From positions 20,383,594 through 20,447,593 of the forward strand of contig CM026398.1 in NCBI GenBank assembly GCA_014843695.1: 64,000 bases of DNA, in the 5' to 3' direction. Positions within the stretch are counted from its first letter, which is position 1. Every line of letters starts with the position of its first letter. Below, piece by piece: positions 46,275 through 59,700 of the stretch. Under the pieces are notes generated by a model that saw only the letters and a program-made list of their open reading frames with translations, was not told where the DNA came from and did no database searches. The stretch comes from Archivesica marissinica. Lineage: Eukaryota > Mollusca > Bivalvia > Venerida > Vesicomyidae. The translations under genes were made by a program, and so were the position numbers.

Positions 46275-46680
46275 AAACAAGCTAATTATAATATACCAGC
46301 AAACAAACAAACAAACAAACAAGCTCAATTATAATACACAAGCAATCAAACAAGCTAAATTATAATATACTAGCAAACAAACAAACAAGCTAAATTATAA
46401 TGTACTAGCAAACAAACAAACAAACAAGCTAAATTATGATAGACTACCAAACAAACAAGCTAAATTATAATACACAAACAATCAAACAAACTAAATTATA
46501 ATAGAATAGCAAACAAACAAGCTAAATTATAATACACAAGCAAACAGACAAGCAAAAACACACAAAACAAGGAAAACTACAATACATAAACAAGGAAAAC
46601 AACAATACACAAACAAGGAAAACTACAATACACAAACGAGCAAACCTACACTACACAAGCAAACAAACAAGCATAGATAT
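46275..46680. repeat. CAAA-rich low-complexity tandem region
   Basis: Irregular repeats of AAACAAACAAGCTAAATTATAA and ACACAAGCAAAC, then AAGGAAAACTACAATACAC. Strongly A/C-biased on the + strand. Confidence 0.88.
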
Positions 46681-47461
46681 TCTATAAATGGAAATATTCT
46701 ACCACGCAAATCGAACAGTCTAAAATATTTTATGAATAACAAATGTTTGAATTGGACATTAATTTAAGCAAAGAATATCCTACCCGTTGTGCAATTAGGT
46801 TGAACAGGATACTGTATATATACACAACGAACACATCTAGATAATGCACCGGTTTTATAAAGGTTTCAAAAGATAAGATTTGCTACGTGACGAATGCGTG
46901 CGCGCATGTTGTGTTGGATTAATTTATATGAAAGATAATTTTAAATAAAGTGTTGGATATGCTTGCGAATACAGAGGACGAAGTAACGGAATGTGTACTG
47001 GTTGTAGAAGGAAGTGCGTTGTAACATGTATGTTAATGAATGGAGAGGACCGAATCTAATGTTGTTATAACTTGTGGTCCAACCCATTTGTGTATGTATG
47101 TAATACCTGTATGATTGTATTTATGTATACATATACAATAAAATATGATTAAACTAAATTAAGTAGCTAAACAACACAATGAATCACGACTATGTTTGTG
47201 ATCCAATTTAGTATTTCAGGTTATGCAAATCTGTTAAATACGTTCATGGACAACTGGTGTAAGACAGGTATCACTATGTGGTACTCGAGATGTAACGTTT
47301 TATAGTTTTTAAAGTGACATGCGTACGTAACAAGAACGAACTTGATATGAAATCAATAGAAAGCCACACGAGTGTTCATGTCATTGAGATAATCACGACT
47401 CCTAGGACATTAATAAATACATTTGCAACAGGAAACGTTATTATGGAATGAGTAAACAAAC

Positions 47462-47750
47462 ATGTCTGCTCAGTTTGTCTATGTTTTCTTGGAAATAGTT
47501 CTGTCTTTAGCATTTGGAGTGTTTGCTCAAGATGTAAATAATGGCGTGTGCTTATACCGAAAGTGGGAGAGACCAGGCGACGTTAAGCTTGTTATAATAG
47601 CCGGAATTCGGGGTCAAGGAGAAAATGGAGTTTGTGGAACTCCATCACGAACAATATTTGAGCATGTAGTTGCCTTGGACTGGATTCTCTCTGTCTTGAA
47701 TGGCAGCAGATCAGCCGGTGGGGATCCTTATATACCCCATGTTACCATAG
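47462..47750 (+). CDS. Receptor exon 1: signal peptide and start of flytrap 1
   Basis: Starts at the ATG of MSAQFVYVFLEIV and ends ...PHVTI G|GTAAGT. A hydrophobic leader precedes AQDVNNG. Conserved features include GDVKLVIIAG, NGVCGTPSRTIFEHVVALDW and LNGSRSAGG. An in-frame stop in the intron shortly after the donor supports the junction. Phase 1. Confidence 0.88.
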
Positions 47751-50700
47751 GTAAGTGCGTGTTTCTATAGATATACTGCCAATATTCGACGTAATACGAA
47801 ATACGTCTGCCATATTGTTTTCTCTCGCCTTTCCTCGATATTTCTCGGATAATTTTCGTCAACAAATCCGTGTATGTCAATTAGTTTATACAAATTTATT
47901 TTAGCTCGATTGCGAAACAGTGGAAGTCGTGATAGCGCAGTGGATAGGCGTTCGCTTCAGGTGCGAAAGGTCCGGAGTTCGAGCCCCACTGGAGCCGTTA
48001 CGATTGTGCCCTTAGGCAAGGTATTTAAATTCCACGTTGCCTCTTCTCTCTCCCTCGTGGCGATGGATTCCATCAGGAATGAGGTCTCGAGAGTGATTTA
48101 TATAAGTTGAAATAACTTGTTTCGTAATCGAGCTAAAATAAATTTGTATAAACTAAACAAGTTCTTACAACTTATATTAATCACTCTCGCGACCTCATTC
48201 CTGATGGAATCCATCGCCACGAGGGAGAGGAGGCAACGTGCAAATTAAATGCCTTGCCTAAGGGCACACTCGTAACGGCTCCAGCGGGGCTTGAACTCCG
48301 GACCTTTCGCACCTGAAGCGAACGCGCATCCACTGCGATATCACGACTTCCACTATGTCAATTAATTTCTTGTTTTTTTTATCTATGCCAACACAATTCT
48401 TAGCTACGACGTATATGTACACCAGATCTGTAACTATGACTTCGCCATCCTTGTTGCTATGACAGCTATGCCTGCCATACTCGTTGCTATGACTTTTTAT
48501 GCCCACAAGATTCGTTGCAGTGGTCTGTTTGCGATGTGTGTTCATCACGTCTATTTATGCCATATGTGTTACTATGACATTCACTGCTATGACCACTATG
48601 GCTTACATATGCGTTACTATGGCATATGTGTCTTCACTAGCTGCTGCTATGACCTCGATATGTTCCATATCATTGCTGTGACATTTACAGTCCAACCCTG
48701 TCGATTTATTAACACTTGTTATTTATAGTCGCCTCCGCCGAGGCATGTGGGCGACTGGTTTCTCTAAGTAGTTTATATCTTCTTACGATGCTTCTGTGGA
48801 CATCCCGATTAGGCCCCTTCCTCCTCTGGTCTATGGTGACGAGCGTTTCCTTTTCGAAGATGCTCCTTTGTACTGCCACACTCCCCACTGTTTGTCATCC
48901 CGCAGTAGTATAAAAGCAAATCTGACAGACATATGGTCGTTTCGGCTGTCGCTCCAGGGTATTGCCATACCTCCACCACTTCCGTAAGATGGCGATGCTG
49001 GAGCATGTGTTCCTTGTTGTAAGGACGAAGACCAGAAGATCCCAATATCCTACGCTGCTGCTCAGAGATGTACCCCGACCTCGACTTGCACGCCGAGGTC
49101 GGCCGTGAACATTTACAGTAGGGACAATACACAGGCTATGTATACTTACTATACGGATATTATAGGAATACGCCGAGCCGAGGCCTTCGTGACCGAGTTG
49201 TCAACGTTGTTGACTTCAAATCATTTGCACATCACCGCTGTAAGTTTGAATCCCACTTGGTGTGTCAAATTCTTTCAAGTGAGGAAGATATCGGAGGAAT
49301 ATTTGCGGAAGGTCGGAGGTTCTACCCGGTTACCGTCCGGGCCTGCACTATAGCTCTGATGGGAGCATGGGTCTTCCTCCGCCAATAATAGCTGGAGAGT
49401 TTCCATATTACCAAAGCTATTGGTGGACTTTAGACTCTAAAACAAACAAGCAAATATATGTATACGGTATCAATACAGTATATTATATATTCGATACGAT
49501 ATGCAACCCTATTATTGTACTTAATCCAACACGTGAACGTTATCATTAACATTATCACGTCATTAACATTATGTGGACGAACGTCAGGGGAAGTAACCTT
49601 AGCCACAGAGTAGGAGTAGATTGCACTGTGCGCTTGTTGGTATGCACTTTAATTCTTGCCCAATATATAGTATATACACCGTATATTTAAACGTAATTTA
49701 TATACTAGTATCTGTATCGTATAAGCATACGGTTTACCAACATTATGTATAAAATTGGTACAGTTATACCGTACGCATGTACGACCCTTCTTTCATGTGA
49801 GGAAGCTATCCAGCTGGCTTGCGGAACGTCTGTGTATGCTGCTCGGAGAGGCACCCGGCGTCTTCCTTCACCAGCAATAGCTGCAGTGTCGCCATATGAC
49901 CTAAGCTGTTGGTGCGACTTTAACTCCAAACCCAATGTACGACAGAGTATTCGAAAATAAAACATCTGAAGACAATGAATATATTTTCAAACAAGTCCAA
50001 ATGTTCATCAAAAGCACTAAACGCTTTGAGCGTCATACTATCTACTAACACAAGTACATATCTGCTGTTCTCCGAGCCGATTCTCTATTTGGTGGTAAGG
50101 GTTGAGTCTGGTTGGCTGGCTGGGTGTATGGCGCGTATGGCGCAGACGCAGAGAGCTGTTACACAATGCTTCTCTATTTATTTATTTTCTATTTTCTTTT
50201 CTTGTCCTTTCTAATCCTGATCATTTATTTTCATCTAAAATAATATAGTTATTACAATACACATCGCTACGGTCATTTTGTTAACATCAATCTGGTTTAT
50301 TGGGGAGGACACTCGCTAATGTTGGTAAAAGATTTTATTCGTGCACTGTGCCAAGTATAAGCATAGCATTGCAGTTGTATCAGTTTGCTTATATAGTTAC
50401 CATGTTTATATTTGTAATTGTATTGTATATAAATAAGCAATACAATATGATTAAACTAAATTTGATATGGTATACTATATCTGTATATACGATGATGTTT
50501 ACGAACATACCATATGCTCATTAAAATACTATGCTGAATGTATACGATATTCATACTTTGGTGTAGCCTGGGTTCCAGTGTCGATTTTTCACATTTTTTC
50601 TTCTGAAAAAATGACTGTTGATATGATCAGAAACTCAATGCGGCTCAATTAATGGTCTCTCGATGGTAACACTATATGTATGTGACTGACAATGCAAAAT

Positions 50701-53700
50701 AATCAACGCCTGTTCCCAGGCTATATTTGGTATAGCCCTGCCATGATTTAGAATAATTATCATCTCACGATCTCACAATAGAAACCGACATATATAATAA
50801 TAACACGAGGCACTGCCCGAATTGTAGTATGTCCGATTAGCGCAGTGGTTAGCGCGCTCGTTTCTCACCAATGCAACCCGGGTTCGATCCTCGGACCTGG
50901 AAGTATGTGAGAGGGTACGGTGGTCGCCAGATCAGACAGGTGGGTTTTCTCCGGGTACTCCGGTTTCCTCCGACACGAATGACCACATATACGCTTTCAT
51001 CCGCGGCAACGAGAGTGATTAATATAAGTTGTAAAATAAATAAAGTTTAAACTAATTGTAACATGAATATCCTAGAAAATGAATATCACTTCCTGTTAGT
51101 GTGTCTACAATATAGAGATTTACGTACCAAGTACCTTAAACCGTATTATAACCATTGGCCCAACATTAATAAGCTTGAACATATCATGTCGGAACATTTA
51201 AAACGATGTATTCTTAATAATAATAAAGATTGTATTTAACGAGAGAACTCATTTGAAAAATTAAGTAAATCTACCATGAGGTTCTCAACAAATTAAAACA
51301 TGAAATAGCATAATGAAACATGTAAACAGTAACCAGTAAAACTTTCATAGGAAATAAGATATAAGCTGCAAGAACTAATACTTATATTCATGTATAATTG
51401 CAACGTATCAGTGTATTACGTTATTGGTCTGTTCTTTGCACCATCTGGTATTTAAAGCTTTGAAGTGTGGAACAGAATGTGCTGTTTTTAAGAATAATAA
51501 CTTCATATAGTAGGACTCGAAATTAATAAATTTTAATATTTTAAATTAATAAATAAAACTGATATAATTACTGGTATTGTATTTGTAATTGCTGGTATTG
51601 TATTTGTAATTGCTGGTATTGTATTTTTAATTACTGGTATTTTATTTGTTATTGCTGGTATTGTATTTGTAATTACTTGTATCATATTTGTTATTGCTGG
51701 TATTGTATTTGTTATTGCTGGTATTGTATTTGTTATTGCTGGTATTGTATTTGTAATTACTTGTATCATATTTGTTATTGCTGGTATTGTATTTGAAATT
51801 ACTGGTATTGTATTTGTAATTGCTGGTATTGTATTTGTAATTACTTGTATCATATTTGTTATTGCTGGTATTGTATTTGAAATTACTGGTATTGTATTTA
51901 TAATTGCTGGTACTATATTTGTAATTGCTGGTATTGTATTTGTAATTGCTAGTATTGTATTTGTAATTGCTGGTATTGTATTTGTAATTACTGGTATTGT
52001 ATTTGTTATTGTTGGTATTGTATTTGTAATTACTGGTATTGTATTTGTAATTACTGGTATTGTATTTGTAATTACTGGTATTGTATTTGTAATTACTGGT
52101 ATTGTATTTGTAAGTACTGGTATTGTATTTGTAATTGTTAGTATTGTATTTGTAATTGTTAGTATTGTATTTGTAATTACTGGTATTGTATTTGTAATTA
52201 CTGGTATTGTATTTGTAATTGTTGGTATTGTATTTGTAATTGTTGGTATTGTATTTGTAATTACTGGTATTGTATTTGTAATTGTTGGTATTGTATTTGT
52301 TATTGTTGGTATTGTATTTGTAATTGCTGGTATTGTATTTGTTATTGTTGGTATTGTATTTGTAATTACTTGTATTATATTTGTAATTGTTAGTATTGTA
52401 TTTGTAATTACTGGTATTGTATTTGTAATTACTGGTATTGTATTTGTAATTGTTGGTATTGTATTTGTAATTACTGGTATTGTATTTGTAATTGTTGGTA
52501 TTGTATTTGTAATTGTTGGTATTGTATTTGTAATTACTGGTATTGTATTTGTTATTGCTGGTATTGTATTTGTAATTGTTGGTATTGTATTTGTTATTGT
52601 TGGTATTGTATTTGTAAGTACTGGTATTGTATTTGTAATTGTTGGTATTGTATTTGTAATTGTTGGTATTGTATTTGTAATTACTGGTATTGTATTTGTT
52701 ATTGCTGGTATTGTATTTGTAATTGTTGGTATTGTATTTGTAATTACTGGTGTTGTATTTGTTATTGCTGGTATTGTATTTGTAATTACTGTTATTATAT
52801 TTGTAAGTACTGGTATTGTATTTGTAATTACTTGTATTGTATTTGTAATTACTGGTATTATATTTGTAATTACTGGTATTGTATTTGTAATTACTGGTAT
52901 TGTATTTGTAATTACTGGTATTGTATTTGTTATTGTTGGTATTGTATTTGTAATTACTTGTATTGTATTTGTAATTACTGGTATTGTATTTGTAATTACT
53001 GGTATTGTATTTGTTATTGCTGGTATTGTATTTGTTATTGCTGGTATTGTATTTGTAATTACTTGTATTGTATTTGTTATTGCTGGTATTGTATTTGTTA
53101 TTGTTGGTATTGTATTTGTAATTACTTGTATTATATTTGTAATTACTTGTATTATATTTGTAATTACTTGTATTGTATTTGTAATTACTGGTATTGTATT
53201 TGTAATTACTGGTATTGTATTTGTTATTGTTGGTATTGTATTTGTTATTGCTGGTATTGTATTTGTTATTGCTGGTATTGTATTTGTTATTACTGGTATT
53301 GTATTTGTAATTACTGGTATTGTATTTGTTATTGCTGGTATTGTATTTGTTATTGTTGGTATTGTATTTGTAAGTACTGGTATTGTATTTGTAATTGCTG
53401 GTATTGTATTTGTTATTGTTGGTATTGTATTTGTAAGTACTGGTATTGTATTTGTAATTGCTGGTATTGTATTTGTTATTGTTGGTATTGTATTTGTAAG
53501 TACTGGTATTGTATTTGTAATTGCTGGTATTGTATTTGTAAGTACTGGTATTGTATTTGTTATTGCTGGTATTGTATTTGTTATTGTTGGTATTGTATTT
53601 GTTATTGTTGGTATTGTATTTGTTATTGCTGGTATTGTATTTGTTATTACTGGTATTGTATTTGTAAGTACTGGTATTGTATTTGTTATTGCTGGTATTG

Positions 53701-56700
53701 TATTTGTAAGTACTGGTATTGTATTTGTTATTGCTGGTATTGTATTTGTTATTGCTGGTATTGTATTTGTTATTGCTGGTATTGTATTTGTAATTACTTG
53801 TATTGTATTTGTTAGTGTTGGTATTATATTTGTTATTGCTGGTATTGTATTTGTAATTACTGGTATTGTATTTGTTATTGCTGGTATTGTATTTGTAATT
53901 GTTGGTATTGTATTTGTAATTACTGGTATTGTATTTGTTATTGCTGGTATTGTATTTGTAATTGTTGGTATTGTATTTGTAATTACTGGTATTGTATTTG
54001 TAATTACTGGTATTGTATTTGTTATTGCTGGTATTGTATTTGTTATTGCTGGTATTGTATTTGTAATTACTTGTATTGTATTTGTAATTACTGGTATTGT
54101 ATTTGTAATTACTGGTATTGTATTTGTAATTACTGGTATTGTATTTGTTATTGTTGGTATTGTATTTGTAATTGTTGGTATTGTATTTGTTATTGTTGGT
54201 ATTGTATTTGTTATTGTTGGTATTGTATTTGTAATTGCTGGTATTGTATTTGTTATTGCTGGTATTGTATTTGTTATTGTTGGTATTGTATTTGTTATTG
54301 CTGGTATTGTATTTGTTATTGTTGGTATTGTATTTGTAAGTACTGGTATTGTATTTGTTATTGCTGGTATTGTATTTGTAAGTACTGGTATTGTATTTGT
54401 TATTGTTGGTATTGTATTTGTAAGTACTGGTATTGTATTTGTTATTGCTGGTATTGTATTTGTAATTGCTGGTATTGTATTTGTTATTGCTGGTATTGTA
54501 TTTGTTATTGTTGGTATTGTATTTGTAATTACTTGTATTGTGTTTGTTATTGTTGGTATTGTGTTTGTTATTGTTGGTATTGTATTTGTTATTGTTGGTA
54601 TTGTATTTGTAAGTACTGGTATTGTATTTGTAATTACTAGTATTGTATTTGTAATTGTTGGTATTGTATTTGTAATTACTGGTATTGTATTTGTAATTAC
54701 TAGTATTGTATTTGTAATTGTTGGTATTGTATTTGTAATTACTGGTATTGTATTTGTTATTGTTGGTATTGTATTTGTAATTGTTGGTATTGTATTTGTT
54801 ATTGTTGGTATTGTATTTGTTATTGTTGGTATTGTATTTGTAATTGCTGGTATTGTATTTGTTATTGCTGGTATTGTATTTGTTATTGTTGGTATTGTAT
54901 TTGTTATTGCTGGTATTGTATTTGTTATTGTTGGTATTGTATTTGTAAGTACTGGTATTGTATTTGTTATTGCTGGTATTGTATTTGTAAGTACTGGTAT
55001 TGTATTTGTTATTGTTGGTATTGTATTTGTAAGTACTGGTATTGTATTTGTTATTGCTGGTATTGTATTTGTAATTGCTGGTATTGTATTTGTTATTGCT
55101 GGTATTGTATTTGTTATTGTTGGTATTGTATTTGTAATTACTTGTATTGTGTTTGTTATTGTTGGTATTGTGTTTGTTATTGTTGGTATTGTATTTGTTA
55201 TTGTTGGTATTGTATTTGTAAGTACTGGTATTGTATTTGTAATTACTAGTATTGTATTTGTAATTGTTGGTATTGTATTTGTAATTACTGGTATTGTATT
55301 TGTAATTACTAGTATTGTATTTGTAATTGTTGGTATTGTATTTGTAATTACTGGTATTGTATTTGTAATTACTAGTATTGTATTTGTAATTGTTGGTATT
55401 GTATTTGTAATTACTGGTATTGTATTTGTTATTGCTGGTATTGTATTTGTTATTGTTGGTATTGTATTTGTAATTACTGGTATTGTATTTGTAATTACTA
55501 GTATTGTATTTGTAATTGTTGGTATTGTATTTGTAATTACTGGTATTGTATTTGTAATTACTGGTATTGTATTTGTTATTGCTGGTATTGTATTTGTAAT
55601 TACTGGTATTGTATTTGTAATTACTGGTATTGTATTTGTAATTACTAGTATTGTATTTGTTATTGCTGGTATTGTATTTGTAAGTACTGGTATTGTATTT
55701 GTAATTACTAGTATTGTATTTGTTATTGCTGGTATTGTATTTGTAAGTACTGGTGTTGTATTTGTAATTACTGATATTGTATTTGTAATTGTTGGTATTG
55801 TATTTGGTATTGTTGGTATTGTATTTGTAATTACTTGTATTGTATTTGTTATTGTTGGTATTGTATTTGTAATTGCTGGTATTGTATTTGTAATTACTTG
55901 TATTGTATTTGTTATTGTTGGTATTGTATTTGTAATTGCTGGTATTGTATTTGTTATTGCTGGTATTGTATTTGGTATTGTTGGTATTGTATTTGTAATT
56001 ACTTGTATTGTATTTGTAATTGTTGGTATTGTATTTGTAATTGTTGGTATTGTATTTGTAATTGCTGGTATTGTATTTGTAATTGTTGGTATTGTATTTG
56101 TTATTGCTGGTATTGTATTTGGTATTGTTGGTATTGTAATTGTAATTACTAGTATTGTATTTGTTATTGCTGGTATTGTATTTGTAAGTACTGGTATTGT
56201 ATTTGTAATTACTGGTATTGTATTTGTAATTACTGGTATTGTATTTGTTATTGTTGGTATTGTATTTGTTATTGTTGGTATTGTATTTGTAATTACTTGT
56301 ATTATATTTGTTATTGCTGGTATTGTATTTGTTATTGCTGGTATTGTATTTGTTATTGCTGGTATTGTATTTGTTATTATTAGTAGTATAATTGCTCTAA
56401 GCTATTATTAGTAGTCTAATTGCTCTAAGCAACTTATAGATGTTTTATGCAATCAAATATTGTTGTTGTCGTCGTCGTCGTCGTTCCTACTGTACGTCGT
56501 CGTCGTCGTCGTCGTTCCTACTGTATGTCTTCAATAATATAGTCGTTGGATTTTCCATATTCGTTGCTACGACATCTACATGTATGTCTGTCATGTTATT
56601 TGTAATGTCGTTGATGTATTCCATGTTGATTCGTTTATTTGAATGATGCGTATTCCATAGTCTCTGTAATGAGCTCAGTCTATTAAACTGAAATATCAAA

Positions 56701-59700
56701 CTACGAAACCGTCCATAATTTATTATGAAATACCATAATCTTGTTTAAAGCAGCATTACATCGTAATAAAGGATGTTTTGGGTAAAATATAAATACTAAT
56801 ACGTGTGTGTTTACAAAAATCGAAATAGTCGCTCAGAAACGATAACATTCCAATAAATTTAAACCGTCGTATACGCGAATTTGTTCAACACACGAAATGT
56901 AAACACGCACAGCGCGCATGCGTGAAACAATAGAGGATGTAGAAAACAACGTATATATTTTGAACATGAACGACTATCTATCTATCTTCCTCTAATGTCG
57001 AACCCCTCGCGTGGATGGAGAAATGTCCCTAAAAGACTTAGCTAACAGAGGCATGAATCAACATATCAAGTAATTTACTTAAAAAAGACAACGTGGGACA
57101 ACTGGGGACGATGCATTCCGAATGCAAACACGTGCGGACGATGCGTTCCGGTTGTAAACAAGTGCGTGACCGATCGACTCGGAAAGTCCTACTTTCGGTT
57201 TCGAGTTTGTTTTATCGCAAAAAAAACACTGTTTACCAAATGAACATAAGCATACAAAGTGTAATGTTAGAATGTGTAGCAGCATTGCTACCCATACGTA
57301 AAAATTGATTTTTTCAAATGTCTTTTATTTCATACGATGTAATGCTGCTTTAATAGATTCACTGTATCTACAGGTTACGATCTCTACGACAACTGTGACA
57401 ATGGAGATATAACAACAGATCTCTTGTTTTCCGGCTTGGTGTCAGGGCAACAAGTGGATTGCAACCCACAGTCAAGTGAATCACCTCTCTATGTTGGTAA
57501 GCAGGTTGTGAGTGGGTGCGGTGCGATAATAATATACATATTAACACATAGCCTGGCAATCACAGCGCTTTTGCAAACATCATAGAGCCAGTTCTGTGTC
57601 GTCTGATCATGTCCTATGTTGTTTACGATTCGGATAGAGGACCTGAAAAGTAAACACTCCGCCTCCGTGGTCGAGTGGTTAAGGTCGCGGACTTGTATAC
57701 CACTGTAACCTATCATCACTGATGGTCATGGGTTCGAGCCCCGCTCAAGCCGTGTCTCATTTATATGAAAAAGTTGGCAGTTTCTTACGGAGGTTGGTGC
57801 ACCCAAGTACTGGTTAACCGCTGGAGCCTGCCCAGGAAAGGTGTTGTTAAGTAAACTGCCCGCCGGCGATATAGCCCGGAATGGTGCTGATGCAGGCGTA
57901 AAACCCGAAAAATAACAATATAACTGAATAGGCGGTACGTTATCTGGATCTATGTTTGTTTGAACATTCCGTCCAATTAATTCGACAGGTTGAGGGCTAA
58001 AGACGTTATATTGTCGGTGGATGCATGCTGCAAAGCATATACCTGATCGTTGTGACTCATTGATAAAAGAGAGCATAGTCTGACATATCGATAAAATAAG
58101 TGCACTACATTGCATATGTTTTGTATTTTGCATATTTAGGCGCAGTATCTCTAACAACCCCAGAAGTTACAAGCATCATGTCACGTTTGTTTGAACCACT
58201 TCCGGTATTCCGTCCTCTCCATTCTTCTCCTGTCTTACAGTCACGTGATCACACAAATCTTCTGCAAACAGTTGTATCATTCCGCCAAGAAGCAATGGTA
58301 AGTAACTCCGTGTACTTGAATGCTTGCATAGAATATCAACTGAACCGCCAAACAATGATGCATAATAAATGTATAACGTATTTATTTGCTTTATTTATTT
58401 ACAAAATGACCACAAAATAGATCATGTACAGTTCAGACAATAGATATTGTATACAGTTACTATAAACTATTACTGCGCTACATGTTACACCGTCATTTTC
58501 CATCAGAACGGTATACATATTTCACCAGAGTGCTACTTAATGCTATATATACTGTAATGTATAACATACTTTGCGCTGCAGACGGGTAATATCGCCATTG
58601 CATATGTTTCGTATTTCACTAGTGTAATAACTATGCAAATGATCACTGTATGTATATATTCATAAACAAAATAAACAACCAAAATGGCGTCGCAAACCTG
58701 GTGTCACTGAAATTCATCATCGAGCTATAAAATGTGAACTACGTTTTGCCGCGTATACTAGTCATTTACCACCGACCGCTATCTATCTATCTATCTATAT
58801 ATCTATCTATCTCGCACTTCATTGTTATAACTGAAGCACAAATACATGAAACATTTGAAATCCATTGAATTTACAGTTTTACGATTATGTTATAAAAAGG
58901 ATCTTATATTCGTGTTAATTTATTATTGAATTTATTTAACTAGTTTTCTAAAAACGGTAAGAAGAAGAGTTTTTGTCGTTCTTAGAAGAAACGTTTAATA
59001 AATTCAATAACAAATGACCACTCATTTAATATCATATATATTGCATAATTATAATACGTATTCAAACTTTGATCTGATTTTATCCTTTATTTAACTTTTA
59101 GGCTATAGCAAAGATGCTGTCTGTCATAGGATGGAATTTTATTATAGTCGTTCACACGGAGGATGCTGCTGACGAAGCTGAAGCATTTATCAGCATTGCA
59201 AGGTCTAATGCCATATGCATCAACTTTACAGGAACACCAAACGATGCAACTGTGTCTAAAATATACACAACCATGAACACAGCGTACAATAAATCCTTAG
59301 CAGTTTTATATTTTGGAAGTAGTTCTGGTGCCAAATATATTGTAGAAAAGTCGAAAACATATAGACCGTTTGGCTCAAGCATACATTGGGTGTTCACCGC
59401 GAAACTGGCAAATAACTATGCTATTGAAGAACTCATCTCTGAAAAGGACACGATTATATCTCTTGGCTTGTCGGATTCTGATGACGTTGACTTTAATGAT
59501 TTTGAATATTTCAAAGATTTGGTTTCAAATTCTTCTTCGTCGTCGCCACTACGAATGCTGGTGCAGAAATATGGGGAGTTCAATGAATTGATACCCGAAA
59601 TAAATCCATATCACATAGTTGATGCAGTTCTGTCCATAGCAAGCTCTGTCAAAGATATATGGGAGAGAGAGTGTAGTGACAAAGTTAACCTTGCTGATTG

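Noticed and set aside
48809..49132. 107-residue minus-strand ORF with CPYCKC motif
   Set aside because: No recognised domain, and lies in a receptor intron amid repeat debris; not enough support for a gene call.
50828..50900. Functional tRNA gene
   Set aside because: A and B boxes are present but the cloverleaf is imperfect and the sequence continues into a SINE body found in other copies. The same reasoning was applied to the heads of families A, C, D and E.
54540..56411. 623-residue hydrophobic open frame (and 327- and 189-residue Cys/Tyr-rich frames at 52832 and 54071)
   Set aside because: Each is a direct translation of the stop-free 21-bp tandem repeat; there is no start context, no non-repeat domain, and other frames and opposite-strand frames are also open.
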